From contig OX442435.1 in assembly GCA_949361645.1 (NCBI GenBank), positions 6,397,045 through 6,461,044 on the forward strand: a DNA stretch of 64,000 bases. The letters run 5' to 3'. The notes beneath the pieces were generated by a model that did not search any database, had not been told where the DNA came from, and saw only the letters and a list, made by a program, of their open reading frames with translations. This DNA is from Spongilla lacustris (taxonomy: Eukaryota; Porifera; Demospongiae; Spongillida; Spongillidae). Position 1 is the first letter of the stretch. Each line of letters begins with the position of its first letter. Positions 1 to 11,271 of the stretch are shown here, piece after piece. The position numbers were made by a program, and so were the translations under genes.

Positions 1-37
1 TAGAGGTTGGTCTCTTTCAATTTTCCTATTGCCATCC

Positions 38-45
38 TATATAAA
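38..45 (+). promoter_or_regulatory. TATA box of secreted-protein gene copy A
   Basis: TATATAAA lies 46 bp before the ATG at 84. The same box, followed by A[AC]C and a conserved leader with TTAATGTT or CTAATGTT, stands 40-53 bp before the ATG of all five paralogs, so it is probably the core promoter. Confidence 0.7.
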
Positions 46-83
46 CAGCCCACAAGCCTTAATGTTTTATCGAATACTTTGAA

Positions 84-734
84 ATGGCAATAATCACACT
101 CTTCAGTATAATGCTGGTACTCTCCATCGGTACTATAGTAGGAGCTCCTATTAAACGGCAGAGCTCAGACGACAGTAAACTTACAACTCTCTATGGAGGT
201 ATTATTTTCCTCGGAGAAATGATTAGCAAATTGACGGTAGGTTTATACTGATTGCATATGCATAAATTATTCTTGCACTTAAGATCTCTACTGTTACAGT
301 TAAATTGCTTCATTGCTTTTTGCAGTTGCCAAATAACACCAATGCGGCACACACTGTGCTTGTCTCCGTGTGTCTCTTGAAGAACTATCCATGGTCACGT
401 GAAAACACAACAGATTCTGATGTTCTGTTTGCAATGAAGGAAGCCATTATCAATAACTCTTGCTCATGGGTAAATATAGCAAGATATACTGCGTGTTTAT
501 TTAATGTTTTCTACATCGCAGCTATCATCGTCGCTTGGTCAATCATTTTCGTGTGACGATTTGTCTGCTTACTGCCGAACAGCAGATGTGATGAGCGAAA
601 TTCAGAAAATGCTTTTGTCTACGATGAGGGATACATATCCACATGCGCCTTCATTATTGTGCGATCAATGGATCAACGCCAATCCCAATGTCTTGAGTGA
701 TGAACTTCGCAGCCTTTACTGCATATCGTTATAG
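84..734 (+). CDS. Small secreted six-cysteine protein, paralog A (3 exons)
   Basis: Exons are 84-236, 326-469 and 522-734. Introns of 89 and 52 bp have GT-AG ends and phase 0, giving 169 residues. Residues 1-21 form a hydrophobic signal peptide ending GTIVGA, followed at once by PIKR, a possible dibasic processing site. Exon 2 has two Cys and exon 3 has four; N-glycosylation sequons occur in NNT, ENTT and INNS. The start is the Met shared by all paralogs. I do not recognise the family; the pattern fits a secreted, disulfide-bonded, mostly helical glycoprotein. This copy is more diverged than B-D in exon 1 after residue 31 and at the end of exon 3, where it finishes in CISL. Exon borders are inferred by comparing five copies. 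Confidence 0.8.
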
Positions 735-2980
735 AATATAAATCGCTGCATATACATGTAGTAACGTTATAATTTTAGTTTTGAGTACATTAGTATATGT
801 ACATGTATACATGTTTATGATCAGAAATTGTACCAAATCGGTAATAGAATTGATGGTAGTTAGCTACGACACGGGTACAGCCATTTCTGACCGCCAAAAC
901 CCTCGAGTTAGGCGGTCACGGTCCGCGGTCAACCGTCAAGGGTTGGGAATTAATTACCTGTGTCACTCGACTTGTACAAGCTTACCTGTACGCATCATCA
1001 GTAAATTGCGTGTAAATAATAATGAATTTGGTTTCAATAATGAAAAAGTATGCTAAACAGCTTAATTAAGTATAAAAACCGGGCAAGGACTGATGTACGG
1101 AAGGGATATTTGAATCAACTTATGTTTCAAGGTAGCCAAAAAGAGTAATGTGTAATGCGGTAGTGTAAAATCGTGTAAGCATCACTCAACTTATAATGTA
1201 CTTTATCACACAGGTAGGTAGAAGCAGTCCACTTAACAGTTAACACTTCTGGTTTCGGGCGTGCAATAGACAATAGTTTCAGATGCACTCAAGCAAATAC
1301 CCTTGCTTGGGATGTCCTCTACTTGGAGGTACATATAAGGATGTCCATTACGACCGATGAGGTGCCCTCCTCCCATTTTCGGTCTGAGGACCAAATGCCT
1401 AGGCAACACGGTCCCCCTCCCCCCCCCCCCCCCCCACTCCCCCCACCAAGTTGCCTAGGCAGCTATTGCAGGAGGCATGCATGCAGCATTTCTGATTTGT
1501 TACAAAGCGTGGATTTCTGATGCTTCAACGTCATTGAGTTAGCAAACACTTGGTGTTTTGTAATGAAAGTGAAAATTCATCATATCAAATCGCTACAACA
1601 CTTCTTACAGCATTTACAGTCAAATGCGTACAGGCTAATAGCTGTATACGAGTCGCATAGCCACGTTATGCTAGTCAATCCTATTGGACTCCTTGATGCA
1701 CATTTATAACACACTCCAACATACCTTTGTCTTCGGTACTCCGTCACGTGCAAAATACCTCAATTAATCTTGTCATTTTTCATGTCCCTACGCGCTCTCC
1801 TTCTTTTCAGCATTTCGGAAGGAAAGGGTTGTATCACACCATTCTCTAAACACTGGATGTACCTTCAGTGTTGAAGTGGGGGTCTCCCCCAAAAGAAATA
1901 TGTGTCATATAATGATTATGAAAAATCCTAAAAACGGGTGAAAATGGCATCCGATTTTCAACCTTTTAACAAATTGGTGCCCGTGCATGCGAAGGTAGGC
2001 CTATTATACTAGCGCATGCATGCATGCAACGCGAAAAGGCTGCATGCCTATACATAAATCATTGCCAGTTACATGGTTAATAAAAACGTCATGGATAAAG
2101 AGTCACAGCGGAATCTAGTGATTGGTATTTGCGAGCGTCTGCAGTAGTTTGCGGATGAATTTCTAAAAAGTAATCCGCAGTGAAAGTGATAAATTTTTTT
2201 AATCACTCCTCTGTGAATAACATTTTAATTATTCACGTTATTGATGTGTTTGTCCGCTAAATGGCTGGAGTTCAATGCGGAAATGGTTCTTTTCAGAGCC
2301 AGCAAGCTCATGAGTCATGAATTTGGGAAGCTCTGAAGCAACTCTCAAAGCTGCTTAGCGGGTTGAGTCGGTTGTGCTGCCCATACAAGATTCCAATAAG
2401 AAATTGCATACAATTAAGGAGCTCGTAACATCTTGCTGCATTCGTGGGAGATGTGCCTTCCACCATGCCGGCAGCTCCATGTAATACTTAAATTAAGCTA
2501 TAGCATAAGTCCCGCATGGCTTCCATATCAGAAATGCTTGGGCATGTACTCCCTTAAGTGACACAAGCTCCGTGGCAGCATTCAGCTAAGTCGGATGCAG
2601 TCCTGCGATTTTTCGTTGTTGCGAGTTGTCGTTGTTGCGGCGAGCCATTGTCGGAGGATTCGGTGACCCCCCCTTTTTGGTGACAGTGATCCCGCCGGGG
2701 TCAGTGGATCCTAGGGAGAGGTCATTCCATAATGATTCCCTTGGGATACGGTGACCCCCTCTCCGCATCGATATCGGCCCATGATCCTACTTACATACAT
2801 GTGGCACATAATCCTAATACGCATGCAGCAGGATGTTAAACGATCAATGACGAGCGATTGTGCTCATGACGTAAGATTAAAAAAGAATGATGTAAGATTG
2901 AGCTTAAGACCAACTAATTTGTCCGAATTCATAAATTAAAGGTTAAAAGGCTTAAAATCCGTGTTTAGGATTGTTCCAGT
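735..2980. other. Intergenic stretch with no gene found
   Basis: AT-rich, stop-rich sequence. It contains a poly-C tract (about 1418-1436) between two copies of a TTGCCTAGGCA-type motif (1397-1406 and 1451-1461), resembling the G-rich foldback at 27632-29014. A motif around 1926-1970 (CCTAAAAACGGGTGAAAA) recurs at about 3514-3560. A 37-bp direct repeat at 2863-2899 recurs at 3212-3248. No ORF resembles a known protein. Confidence 0.5.
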
Positions 2981-2983
2981 TAA

Positions 2984-3380
2984 GGCCATTCCAAATGTGA
3001 TTGTTGTTACCCGTCCTCCGCCGGCCCGCATCTTTATAGACCATCCGCGTAATGTATAACCATTATGTCCATTATTCTAATTATCGGAATACGTTTTCAA
3101 TGTTATTTGCTTGAGATGTTGGTAAACGTGTCAATATGACGCTGTATATCCAGACCTGTAGCTGTTGATGTCTGAAAAGCAGCACGCAAGCATTTTCTGT
3201 GCCGCCTTTTGCTCATGACGTAAGATTAAAAAAGAATGATGTAAGATTGCATCATAATTCTTGTATTCATTTTTAATTATTATCTGTAAATAATGAATGG
3301 ATGGATAATAGCCGCCCGCCCGCGCCGCATGGGTTTTGGTAAAAGGTCCGGACGGGAAACAACAATCACATTGAATGGCC
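2984..3380. mobile_element. Harbinger-like MITE, 397 bp, TAA target duplication
   Basis: The ends are inverted: GGCCATTCCAAATGTGATTG on the left, and the complement of a CAATCACATTGAATGGCC end on the right, with similarity over about 35 bp through TTGTT.CCCGTCC. TAA flanks both sides (2981-2983 and 3381-3383), matching the 3-bp TWA target duplication of PIF/Harbinger. There is no transposase ORF, so it is non-autonomous. Confidence 0.65.
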
Positions 3381-3618
3381 TAATGTGTAGCAAATCAGTC
3401 ATCATGATACAAACTGATTTGCATTTGTATTAAGCATTCTACATGTAAAAATGCTTGTAAATGTTACGTGCAATTCTTAGAAACACATGATTCTGTACTG
3501 TGATATCGGGGTAAATCCTGAAAACGGGTGAAAAATGGTTTCCAAATTTCAGGTTTTAACCTGAGATAAACTGTTTATTCCCGGTAACAAGCGACCCGGG
3601 CGAAATAATTATATATAT

Positions 3619-4433
3619 GGGACAGTTTCCGCGAAAATGTCACCCTTTTATAATATTATAAGGTTATAAAAATGCTTCTTGTTTGAGTGGCTATATCTTC
3701 CGAACGCTACACGCTATCGACTTTTTATTTTCCACAGTTCATATTACACTATTTCTCTATGACAAATTGCATTTTGATATCTTGCACTTGCTCCACGGTA
3801 GTATTGCAACGTTCGATACCCGACCGAGTTCAAACCCGCCATAACTTTAGGTAGGAGTTATCAAATCGCTTCAAATTCGGTTTGTAGATACAGAGGTCCT
3901 GTACCTATCGATTTGTACTGTTCGCTAATTTTTATGCCATCCGTTACGGAGATACAGTTGAACAAACTACGTGCACTTTTTCCCGCTTGAAACGCGCCAA
4001 TGTTATCATCCCCGCCTCCCATACATTGAGCGGGACGCGATTTGCCAAAATCATTGGCGCGAATCGAGCGGGAAAAGTGGACGTACTTTGTTCAAATGTA
4101 TCTCCGTAACGGATGGCATAAAAATTAACGAACAGAACAAATCGATAGGTATAGGACCTTTGTACCTATAAACCGAATTTTAAGCGATTTGAATACTCCT
4201 ACCTAAAGTTATAGGGGGTTTGAACCCGGTCGGGTATCGAACATTGCAATATTGGTGTGGAGCAAGTGTAAGACTCCAAAAAGCAACTATTCATATAGAA
4301 ATGGTGTAGTATGAAGTAATGAAAATAGAAGGTCGATAGCGTGTAGCGTTCGGAAGATATAGCCATTCAAACAAGAAGCATTTTTGTAACCTTATAATAT
4401 TATAAAAGGGTGACATTTTCGCGGAAACTGTCC
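3619..4433. mobile_element. Foldback element, arms of about 385 bp
   Basis: Nearly the whole element is a long inverted repeat. The left arm (3619 to about 4003) starts GGGACAGTTTCCGCG and the right arm (about 4051-4433) ends CGCGGAAACTGTCCC, with a loop of about 48 bp. The arms are about 85-90% alike by eye. There is no coding capacity. A diverged half of the same family lies at 9280-9640 and again at 13994-14313, sharing the end (GGACAG...CAAAAT..CACCCTT) and the internal block TATCTCCGTAACGGATG. Confidence 0.8.
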
Positions 4434-4878
4434 CATATAATTATTATTATGTATAATTCTACATGGTACTGTACTCAATGATATAGGACCAGTAGAAAGC
4501 ACACTGTCCGATGGAGCAGCGGTAGAGCAACCACATGCAGTGCACGTGGTTTCGATGAGGCTAGGGTACGTCCTGCACGCTGGCGTGGAGCATCTACATC
4601 CGTACACGTCATTATACAAATGCTTGATATTATTAATTTTGAAGTGGTTATGGTATAAATAAGCATAACTTATTAAACACAAGTTCTTTCTTCGACGAAT
4701 CAGGTTGTGAGTATAGCTGGATCAACTGGCTATCAAAGAAATAAAACCATTGTGGTTTTTATGGTCAATAATCTCTCTACTGTTGTGATCCTTATTTAAG
4801 GGGATGTGCCACTTCATCCCTGTTTTACCACATGGACATTGATCATATTAACATCATTTAAATTTTTGTTTTGGAGGC
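4434..4878. other. Intergenic sequence, nothing recognised
   Basis: Only short stop-limited reading frames lie between the foldback and the next TIR element. No homology, RNA gene or repeat structure was seen. Confidence 0.4.
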
Positions 4879-4879
4879 T

Positions 4880-6170
4880 AATCACAAGAAAAAGTTATAA
4901 ACGTCAAGCCTGAATTTTTTAGGCTGGTTTTTAACAAAAACCCATCCTAATAGCGTAAAAATTGAACGTCCAGGGTGGGAATAGTGTAAATTCCATGTTG
5001 TTCTACCCTGGTTTTGTCGAACAAAACCCATGTTGAAGTATGAATCAGGACCCACTACCGTGGGTCCTATGTAGGATTGGCTTCGTGGGCGTGGTTTTCA
5101 ATCGATCGTTTTAAAACGGTAACGAAGCGTTGCCTTTACTCGCCAGCTCGCATATAATCCATCACAAACATGACAGATATGCACATATAACGTGAGCTCC
5201 GCTAAACAGTGCCATTTACTAGGAGTGACAAGTCGGTACTAAAAATTCCGCCATTTAATTTTTGTTCATCTCCTCCGTCTTCAGTTCATCACGTATAACT
5301 CGCGACAGGAACGTCGTAAGAAGACGAGATTAGTTTCAAAAAGTAGCATTTTAACTCTAAACGTATCTTTTCATGCAGATAAGATGCACAATTGTAAGCT
5401 AGTGATAATATGCCGTGAAATAACTCGAGCAGGTGCAATTCATTATCGATGAAAATTCTCGGTTGCCTAGCAGCATGCAATATGACGCCACACACGCGTC
5501 TTAATTTGCTGTTGCCAGGCTACACACGTAATATAAGCAGCTGCAGACACGTTTACAGCAGGCGGCCAAGCCAATACAAACGGCTAAGAGGCCTATATAT
5601 TCAACGAGCGGGGGGAGGGCTGTCCGCCTTCGGCCGATTCAACGAGCGGGGGGGGGGGGGGGGGGGGGGGGTTTACTGAACACTCCTGGCAGAGAAAAAA
5701 AATTAGGGGAACAAGTCGAGAAAGTGATTGGTGGGATGTAGGATTGGTGGTGCAAAAAGCAAGGAAACAAGGTACAGTATGTTAAAGTGAGGTTTGGTAG
5801 GATCCTACAACTATAACAGTCCTACATTTGCAAATAGGTATCTTCGTTTGCAAATTCAGGACTGTGAGTTGTAGGATCCTACCAAACCTCACTTTAACAT
5901 ACTGTACCTTGTTTCCTTGCTTTTTGCACCACCAATCCTACATCCCACCAATCACTTTCTCGCTAGAGAAGTTTTTGATCTACTTGTATAATTATTATTT
6001 CAACATGGTTTTTTGTTCGACAGAACCAGGGTTGAACCATATCTATTCCCACCCTAGACGCTCAATCCCAGGATGGTTTTTACGCTATTTGCTCCATTCC
6101 AGGATGGGGTTTTGTTAAAAAACCAGCCTAAAAATTCAGGCTGGGCGTTTATAACTTTTCCCTGTGAATC
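4880..6170. mobile_element. TIR element of about 1.29 kb with a nested hairpin MITE
   Basis: The ends are long imperfect inverted repeats: about 4880-5037 and 5998-6170, starting TCACAAGAAAAAGTTATAAA on the left and matching the reverse complement on the right (TCACAGGGAAAAGTTATAAA). They also share blocks such as GGCTGGTTTTTAACAAAA and CCCTGGTT.TGTCGAACAAAA. No transposase is visible inside. A poly-G tract sits at 5645-5671 and a hairpin at 5718-5961. The superfamily is unknown and no target duplication was fixed. Confidence 0.6.
5718..5961. mobile_element. Hairpin MITE, family with 18721 and 21337 elements
   Basis: Arms 5718-5823 and 5859-5961 are near-perfect inverted repeats beginning GAGAAAGTGATTGGTGGGAT. 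The block GTAGGATT.GGTGGTG.AAAA.G.AGGGAA recurs in the hairpins at 18721-19002 and 21337-21540, so these are one family of miniature inverted-repeat elements. No ORF. Confidence 0.7.
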
Positions 6171-6347
6171 AGTATACAATTGACCAATACCATTTATTTT
6201 ATCTTACTTACATGTACTTGGTCAGCAAAAATATGCAATGTAAAAGATGATCCTTATTTAAGGATAATGACATCCTTAAATAAGGATTTTTCGCTGGAGA
6301 TTATATTAAACATTAATACATGTCAGTTACTAATTTCAATGTTGCAG

Positions 6348-6550
6348 CTATCACCCTCATGCGGTCAATCATATTTGTGTGAAGATTTGTCTGCTTACTG
6401 CAGAACAGCAGATGTGATCAACGAAATTCAGAATTTGTTATGATCAAGGAAATCTACCCCCCCCCCCCCCCCCCCCCCCGTACAAGTTTCTCATGTCAGA
6501 ATTGGATCAGTATCAATCTCAATGGCTATAGTGATAATCTCTTATTTAAA
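6348..6550 (+). pseudogene. Remnant of secreted-protein gene, exon 3 only
   Basis: After an acceptor-like GTTGCAG the sequence encodes LSPSCGQSYLCEDLSAYC, clearly exon 3 of the secreted family (compare LSSSLGQSFSCDDLSAYC in copy A). A stop at 6441-6443 and a poly-C tract at about 6459-6479 break it. The homologous tail resumes in another frame after the tract (CQNWISINLNGYSDNL, about 6495-6545). Exons 1 and 2 are absent, and the TIR element ending at 6170 lies where they would be expected. Confidence 0.75.
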
Positions 6551-6559
6551 ACTGTACAA

Positions 6560-7410
6560 TGTTCCAAGTGAAGAAACCAAAATAAAAAGAATTTTTATTG
6601 CAACATTTGAACTCTTCAGGCTACAATTAATTAAGGGATGTGAATTCTTATATATTCAGCCATCATTTTTATACATAAAGTAGTTGTTTTAATTCAATCA
6701 TTGCATGCAAACAATGGGTGGCAATAAGTAAACAAACTTTGATTTAAATCACATATTTCAATTGTAATTTCCGTGTGGAACATAGGTATAAGCAGTCAAA
6801 TATATTTTGTAGGTACGTATACCAAAGTGGGGTACATTGTCATGCATGCATTTACAAAAGAGTGTAATCGTTTATGCCTCGTGCTATTAACGTTGAAACC
6901 CAACCACTTCTTTTCTTGCACAATAGTGCACCTAATACTTAGTAAACAGATTGGAAGCTTAATAATTATAGAGAATAAAAATCCCAGCGTTTTATACTCA
7001 GAGAAAAGCAAATAAAGTCCATGTTTGTAATCAACGCACAATTGAAGAAACGTATTCTTTCTTTTGAACAGTAAAGTTAAACCAGTAATTGAATTTTTGG
7101 AATTGACGGGTGAGGCCCACAGTACCAGAATTAATTTATAGCTTTGTATGGTATTGTGTTAGCATACTTACTATGTTGTAGCTAGCTGATAATAGTTGAA
7201 CAAAACCATTAGTCTATAACGTTGAAGGCCCCAATTGAAGGTTTATTTGTTTGCTTGATTTGTTCAATTTCCGTGTATATTATCTAGTATAAAGTCGTCG
7301 TTAGACCTCGGGGCACTAAGTTGATAGTATATACGTGCTACTGCATGGTTACTACTAATTACATAACGTCTATATCGCTTGAATCGGTATACAGACCCCA
7401 ACTTCAGTCC
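6560..7410. other. Intergenic sequence, nothing recognised
   Basis: AT-rich DNA with short open frames only; no repeat or gene signature was seen before the left arm of the large inverted duplication begins. Confidence 0.4.
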
Positions 7411-7944
7411 TGAAACTTCTGACAGGACATATCAGTATACATGTAAAAATACAAATCGAGTAAAATGTAATGAAACAGTGAATTATGGAAATTATGCATC
7501 CTTTAATTTATAGATTATTATTTAGCATTCCAGAGAAATTGCAGGTATGTAACATTTATAAATTAATGACTGAACTGAGATGTATAATTTCGGTAATTAG
7601 CCCTTAATTGATTCCTTACACATGGTGTCTACAAATCTTACATCGCCGATTAACTGAATTTGACAAATTCACTATACGCAGCAATGGTCGGATAGTAAGC
7701 AACATATTTGTTTTTTTTTAGTTATTCAGTCATCATCGAAGACAGTTTTATACGCCCGATCAACTACGTGCAAATAGGTGAAGTCAAAAGCCAAGAGTAG
7801 AGGATCAACGTAGAGGCGGACAAACGATACAATGAATAGAAAATGTCGTGCGATGAAAGCTTTTAAAATCAGTCCTAACCTCCCTTATTATTCTCGTTTG
7901 CGTATGTACCGATAGAAAAATAAATAAAAATTACATTTCTAATG

Positions 7945-8573
7945 TTAAAATTTTTTACAACTGTTGGTTATTATATCATTGTTGTAGCCACTAAGGTTGT
8001 TGGTGATCCATGTGTTGCAATCCAAGCTTTCATTAGGATGGTATTTCTTGAGAATTGCAAAAAGCAATTTCTGAATTTCGCTCATTACTTCTACTGTCGT
8101 GCAGTAAGCAGACAGATCATCGCACGAAATTGGTTGATCACGAGATGATAGCTGTTGTGTTCGAGATTTTATTAAACCAATCCAACACGAAACATAAAAG
8201 ATATTTACCCATGAGCAAGAGTTGTTGATAATGGCTTCCTTCATTGCAAACAGAGCATTTGAAGCTGTCGTGTTTTCACGTGACCATGGATAGTTTCTCA
8301 AAAGGCATACAGCCACAAGTACAGTAGAAGTTTCGTTGGTGATGTTTGGCTGCATACATATATACAATATATAAACATTTTGGTTTCAGACTGATTTAAA
8401 TGTGCACTCACCTTCAATGGCGTGAGATTCGTGACTACGTTTTCAAGAAGACTGACACCCCCTAGGAGATTTTGGAGTCTACTGTCGTCTGAGCTCTGTC
8501 GTTTAATAGGAGCTCCTACTATAGTACCGATGGAGAGTACCAGCATTATACTGACAAGTGTGATTAACGCCAT
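7945..8573 (-). CDS. Small secreted six-cysteine protein, paralog B (3 exons)
   Basis: Exons on the minus strand are 8573-8412, 8349-8209 and 8151-7945, with phase-0 introns of 62 and 57 bp, giving 169 residues. Signal peptide is about 1-21 (MALITLVSIMLVLSIGTIVGA), Lys24-Arg25 is a dibasic site, and Gln26 would become the new N-terminus if it is cleaved. Cys lie at about 69, 99, 111, 118, 146 and 166. Sequons include NLT, NIT, NET, NTT, NNS, NES and NLS. The 57-bp intron 2 has no stop and is in frame, so its retention would add 19 residues with an extra Cys; copies D and E carry stops there, which supports it being an intron. An upstream in-frame ATG at 8588 is not conserved. Function unknown. 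Confidence 0.85.
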
Positions 8574-8612
8574 GTATGAAATATTCAATGTAACATTAGG
8601 GCTCGCTGATGG

Positions 8613-8620
8613 TTTATATA
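8613..8620 (-). promoter_or_regulatory. TATA box of copy B
   Basis: TATATAAA on the minus strand, 40 bp before the ATG at 8573, inside the conserved leader TATATAAACCATCAGCGAG. Confidence 0.7.
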
Positions 8621-9279
8621 TACAAAGAAAAGCGAAATTGAAATTACGAATAGATGACAGTGTTAGAATCGTTTCGCCTTAATCGGTATGTACAATAATT
8701 TTAGCAATATAAAATACGGTAAATACATACCGGGAAGTAACATAAATTATCAAAAACACTGGATATCCATGTATGACAGCACTCAAAGGCTCAGCTAGCA
8801 AGCCAGCTAGAACGTCACTTGTTGCCTCATGTAATTGAATTCCTCGTGGGTGCTGCATATAGCCACTCAGTAGACAGAATTGAGTATACAACACTTGACG
8901 AGACCCTAATTGCACGTGTAGTATAAAAATTTCTTAATTCTGTACTACTCAGGGGGGGGGGGGGGGGGGGAGCGGGGAGGGGGGGGGGTGCATGGTGGGG
9001 AAGAGGGTGGAGGGGGGGAGCGGGGGGGTGCATGGTGGGGAGGAGGGTGGAGGGGGGAACGAGTTCGGCCATTCTGGTACGGATATGGCAAGAATTAATG
9101 CTAATTAGCAGGTGATGAAGGGAATTTAGAACATGCACGCTCAAGTAGTACCATCCTGATGCACGTGCCTTGTTACCATGCCTTACTATCAGCACCAATC
9201 TCCATGACTACGGAGAGATAATGTCCCCTAATAGCCAATAGAATACGAATGACGAAATAGTCAGTTACAGGGGCGTACC

Positions 9280-9640
9280 GGACAGTGTTCAGCAAAATCA
9301 CCCTTCTGAATTCTTAAAATTTATCACTATGAACTCCGACGTTGAACAAATAGTATATCTTCGTAACGATACAACTTTTTGCTTCCATATCATCTCTCCA
9401 TATGAAAATCGATTTTTGTGCTCTATGTTGTGAGTACAAAGATCGCAAACCCAACGGGTTAGAATTTCTCATTTCTCCTCCACGTATGGATGTTATAAAA
9501 CGCGTCAAATTCACAAATCAGGAGGCGTCCTATACCAATTGATTTGCCCTGTTCGTTAATTAGTTTGTCATCTGTTACGGAGATATGATACAGTTGTGCA
9601 AACTACCGCTTGATTAACGCCAATGATATTGAGCGTGCAC
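9280..9640. mobile_element. Half of a foldback element (left arm of duplication)
   Basis: Starts GGACAGTGTTCAGCAAAATC and runs inward to GCCAATGATATTGAGCG, following the same order of blocks as the left arm of the 3619-4433 foldback. Only one arm is present. The inner 40 bp (9601-9640) is not in the matching right copy. Confidence 0.6.
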
Positions 9641-10966
9641 CGTAGTCTGTTCTCCATTTAACGCATGGACATTAGTCCTTACACCCAGAATTTAAAAAAA
9701 AAAAAAAAATGATTGCGAAGCCCCATAGCAACGAACTGGGCAACCGATTTAGAACGTACACGAAATGTAGTAGCTACTACTATGAAATTCAACGCCATAT
9801 ACCATAATTTACAAGCACCATTGACTAGTCTCGTTCCCAGAGCAATATGCTCGTAATGGGGCGGAAGTGTACCAAAACCTTCGCTTTAATTTTGACGTAT
9901 GTACATAAACAAATATGCCACCATTGGCTCGATCGCAGTTTAAATATGCAATTAACTTGACCCAGACCCACACCGATGGATACGGTCGAACGAGCTGCGA
10001 TGACATAGGAGTGGAGACATTGAAGGACAAACAGAAGGTCTAGGAGGCGATTTTTAGTGCGAGTTATAGTTCTTTTCAAATCTGTCGTACAGAGTGGCAT
10101 GCACACGTCTATGTTCGATGCTGCTAGCTAGAGGGGTGCAATATATAGAATTGATCTTCAAAATGACACATCGTTCAGTCTTTTGTTATGTTTTCGTTAT
10201 TTACCTAAGGTTAAGTAGCACAACTGAGTGACATATATAGGTTTTGTCCAACTCTTCCTTCGCACGAATTGCAGGAGCCAAATCTTTGCCGAGCAAGCAA
10301 TTGGTGTGCTGGCGCAATATCGCTAGTCAACAAAACGTTTCCGCAACACCAAAAAAGGGGCCTTAACACCAATAAATTTGGTAATCGTGGGATGTGGTCA
10401 AGCGATGGTGTAGATAGGATTGTTTGTTTACATTCCAGTGATTCCGCGTACTAGCGCTTGCGACTAGAGATGCCAGGCCCATATACGCAACGTGTACGGT
10501 CTGGGGACGAAACTAACCGTTCACCCTGTTATATGTATATACATTTGTATATCTCTTGTGAACCGTTGACTTTTGCACTCGAAAGCAAAGGTACATGTAC
10601 TACTTGCGGGGAACGGATACCTCGTGGATTATACAGACGCTCAGACACAAGAATAAACAACTGTTGTGGTAGAATGTCCTATAAATATATATTTTCAGTA
10701 AAAGCTAGTGATAAGAAATTTTCTGAAATGGTTTTTAAAGCCCCTTGAAATCCGCCATTTTCTGGCTTTCTACATAAGTGTCCAATTGAGCTTTACAACT
10801 GGTGGTAGCATATTTACACGTCAATGATGAGCAGGGCTAGGGCTGTGTTAGCATTAGTCGTTTTTGGAAGGGGGATGGCAGCAACCATCACTGGCGGAGT
10901 CAGGATTTTATTGGGGGGGGGGGGGGGGGGCGGGGGCCCAACACAAGTTAAAGGGAGGGGAGGGGC
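9641..10966. other. Intergenic spacer, no gene supported
   Basis: Contains a poly-A tract (9692-9708) and a G tract (about 10914-10930). Several short open frames show no family resemblance and no conserved partner elsewhere in the window. Confidence 0.4.
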
Positions 10967-11069
10967 CAGGGTTAACGCGATATATCGCGTTTACATAGAC
11001 TTCTATGGGCGGTTAACCGCTAACCGCCCATAGAAGTCTGTGTAACCTCGATTTATCGCGGCAACCCTG
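10967..11069. mobile_element. Palindromic hAT MITE, 103 bp, perfect 8-bp TSD
   Basis: CAGGGTTAACGCGATATATC on the left and an inverted GATTTATCGCGGCAACCCTG on the right; the middle is a near-perfect hairpin (ACTTCTATGGGCGGTTA and its complement). GGAGGGGC flanks both sides (10959-10966 and 11070-11077), an exact 8-bp duplication typical of hAT. The ends resemble those of the hAT elements at 19698 and 22225 (CAGTGTTGCCGCGATATATC). Confidence 0.85.
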
Positions 11070-11202
11070 GGAGGGGCACGTCTCATCCCAGCAAAGGGGT
11101 ATGGGGAGCGCTGTGAGCCCATCGATCGGGGTCCGGGGCGGAGCTCCAGCCGTTTCACACTTTTTGAGTCCACGTTTAGGAAAAATCTAAACTTAAATTG
11201 AC

Positions 11203-11260
11203 GGCCTGGGGACGAGGCTACCAAAACATAGCATACTTGCGGATAGCCTCGTCCCCAGGC
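11203..11260. repeat. Short inverted repeat (hairpin)
   Basis: GCCTGGGGACGAGGCTA and its exact complement TAGCCTCGTCCCCAGGC flank a loop of about 24 bp. Origin unknown; possibly the remains of a small foldback. Confidence 0.6.
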
Positions 11261-11271
11261 TCTTTTTTAAG

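Larger units (their letters stand above)
7411..9600. repeat. Left arm of large inverted duplication
   Basis: This 2.19-kb segment matches the reverse complement of 13994-16129 with only scattered differences and unequal homopolymer lengths (G tract 8952-8990 here against a C tract 14568-14591). It carries secreted-protein copy B, its promoter, about 600 bp of upstream sequence and half of a foldback element (9280-9600). The outer edge is at TGAAACTTCT (7411) and the inner edge at GTTGTGC (9593-9599). The spacer between arms is about 4.39 kb. Confidence 0.9.

Noticed and set aside
4200..4235. Possible tRNA B-box (GGTTTGAACCC)
   Set aside because: It lies in a foldback arm, its inverted partner carries the same sequence, and no cloverleaf could be drawn.
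8574..8588. Upstream in-frame ATG (MNISY) for copy B, also in copy C
   Set aside because: Not present in copies A, D and E, while the next Met is shared by all and starts the signal peptide.
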